This document shows, piece by piece, positions 19,619 through 19,771 of a stretch of DNA of 19,771 nucleotides; positions within the stretch are counted from its first letter, which is position 1, and every line of letters begins with the position of its first letter. Where the stretch lies: the NCBI GenBank assembly GCA_964058845.1, contig CAXKVR010000666.1, forward strand, positions 1-19,771, in the 5' to 3' direction. A model generated the notes under the pieces. The model was not told where the DNA came from, did no database searches, and worked only from the letters and a program-made list of their open reading frames with translations. The stretch comes from Carex sylvatica. Lineage: Eukaryota; Streptophyta; Magnoliopsida; Poales; Cyperaceae. Made by a program: the position numbers and the translations under genes.

Positions 19619-19771
19619 TTTTTTTTTTTTTTTTTGAGAAAGAGTCCGGCGCCCATTTCATTAACCGCAATTTGTTTCAAAGTTTGTTTCAAAGTATTTA
19701 CAATGTTAAAAAAAGAAAGGACAGAAAACATAAAAATAAAAATAAGAATAAGAAGGGGGAAAAGCTTCTGC
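19619..19771 (-). mobile_element. Probable 3' end of a second LINE, cut by the window edge
   Basis: A 17-nt T run (19619-19635) is followed by GAGAAAGAGTCCGGCGCCCATTTCATTAACC. The run of CCGGCGCC..TTTCATTAA beside a poly(T) start is typical of minus-strand LINE 3' UTR ends in plants. A short TTGTTTCAAAG tandem follows (19670-19691). The protein-coding part would lie to the right, outside the window. A simple poly(T) next to ordinary DNA is the alternative. Confidence 0.4.

Noticed and set aside
1..19771. tRNA, rRNA, CRISPR array or prokaryotic-type system
   Set aside because: No tRNA box pattern, rRNA-like sequence or regularly spaced repeat-spacer array was seen; the only long tandem repeat is the array at 14757-15597, without spacers.

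Overview
This window looks like nuclear DNA of a eudicot plant. It is strongly AT-rich, full of A/T homopolymers, and has one compact GC-richer gene of a plant-specific family (DUF868), a plant LRR receptor-kinase fragment, and many short non-autonomous DNA transposons and LINE remnants of plant type. There are no bacterial operons, CRISPR arrays or recognisable tRNA or rRNA genes. The species cannot be fixed from the sequence.

Layout. The first 54 bases may be the last codons of a plus-strand gene running in from the left, followed by a 3'-UTR-like stretch and a small TGGGCC cluster (206-325). A long-armed hairpin MITE (1891-2315) sits between TA microsatellites. Three related non-autonomous Mutator-like elements follow at 3013-3345, 4026-5189 and 14365-15733. 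They share a terminal inverted repeat starting GAATTTTTTT and each has a perfect 9-bp target duplication. Two hAT-like MITEs lie at 6723-7202 and 13512-14022, with 8-bp duplications (the second has one mismatch).

The only intact recognisable gene is an intronless minus-strand DUF868 gene, 8210-9292. It has a CT-rich leader, a 23-codon AUG-initiated ORF overlapping its start, and an AATAAA downstream. At the right, on the minus strand, the first ~117 codons of an LRR receptor-like kinase, with a TATA box, run straight into a 5'-truncated LINE 3' end (18076-18722). The LINE carries a decayed zf-RVT domain and a poly(A) tail, and the LRR reading frame does not resume beyond it, so this gene is broken. 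A second LINE-like 3' tail runs off the right edge.

The genes do not form a pathway. The window is mostly intergenic plant DNA shaped by small transposons. The most notable points are the Mutator-like family, with unrelated cores between shared ends and repeated 21-nt GC palindromes embedded in poly(T), a ~200-bp tandem repeat inside one member, and the LINE/LRR junction.
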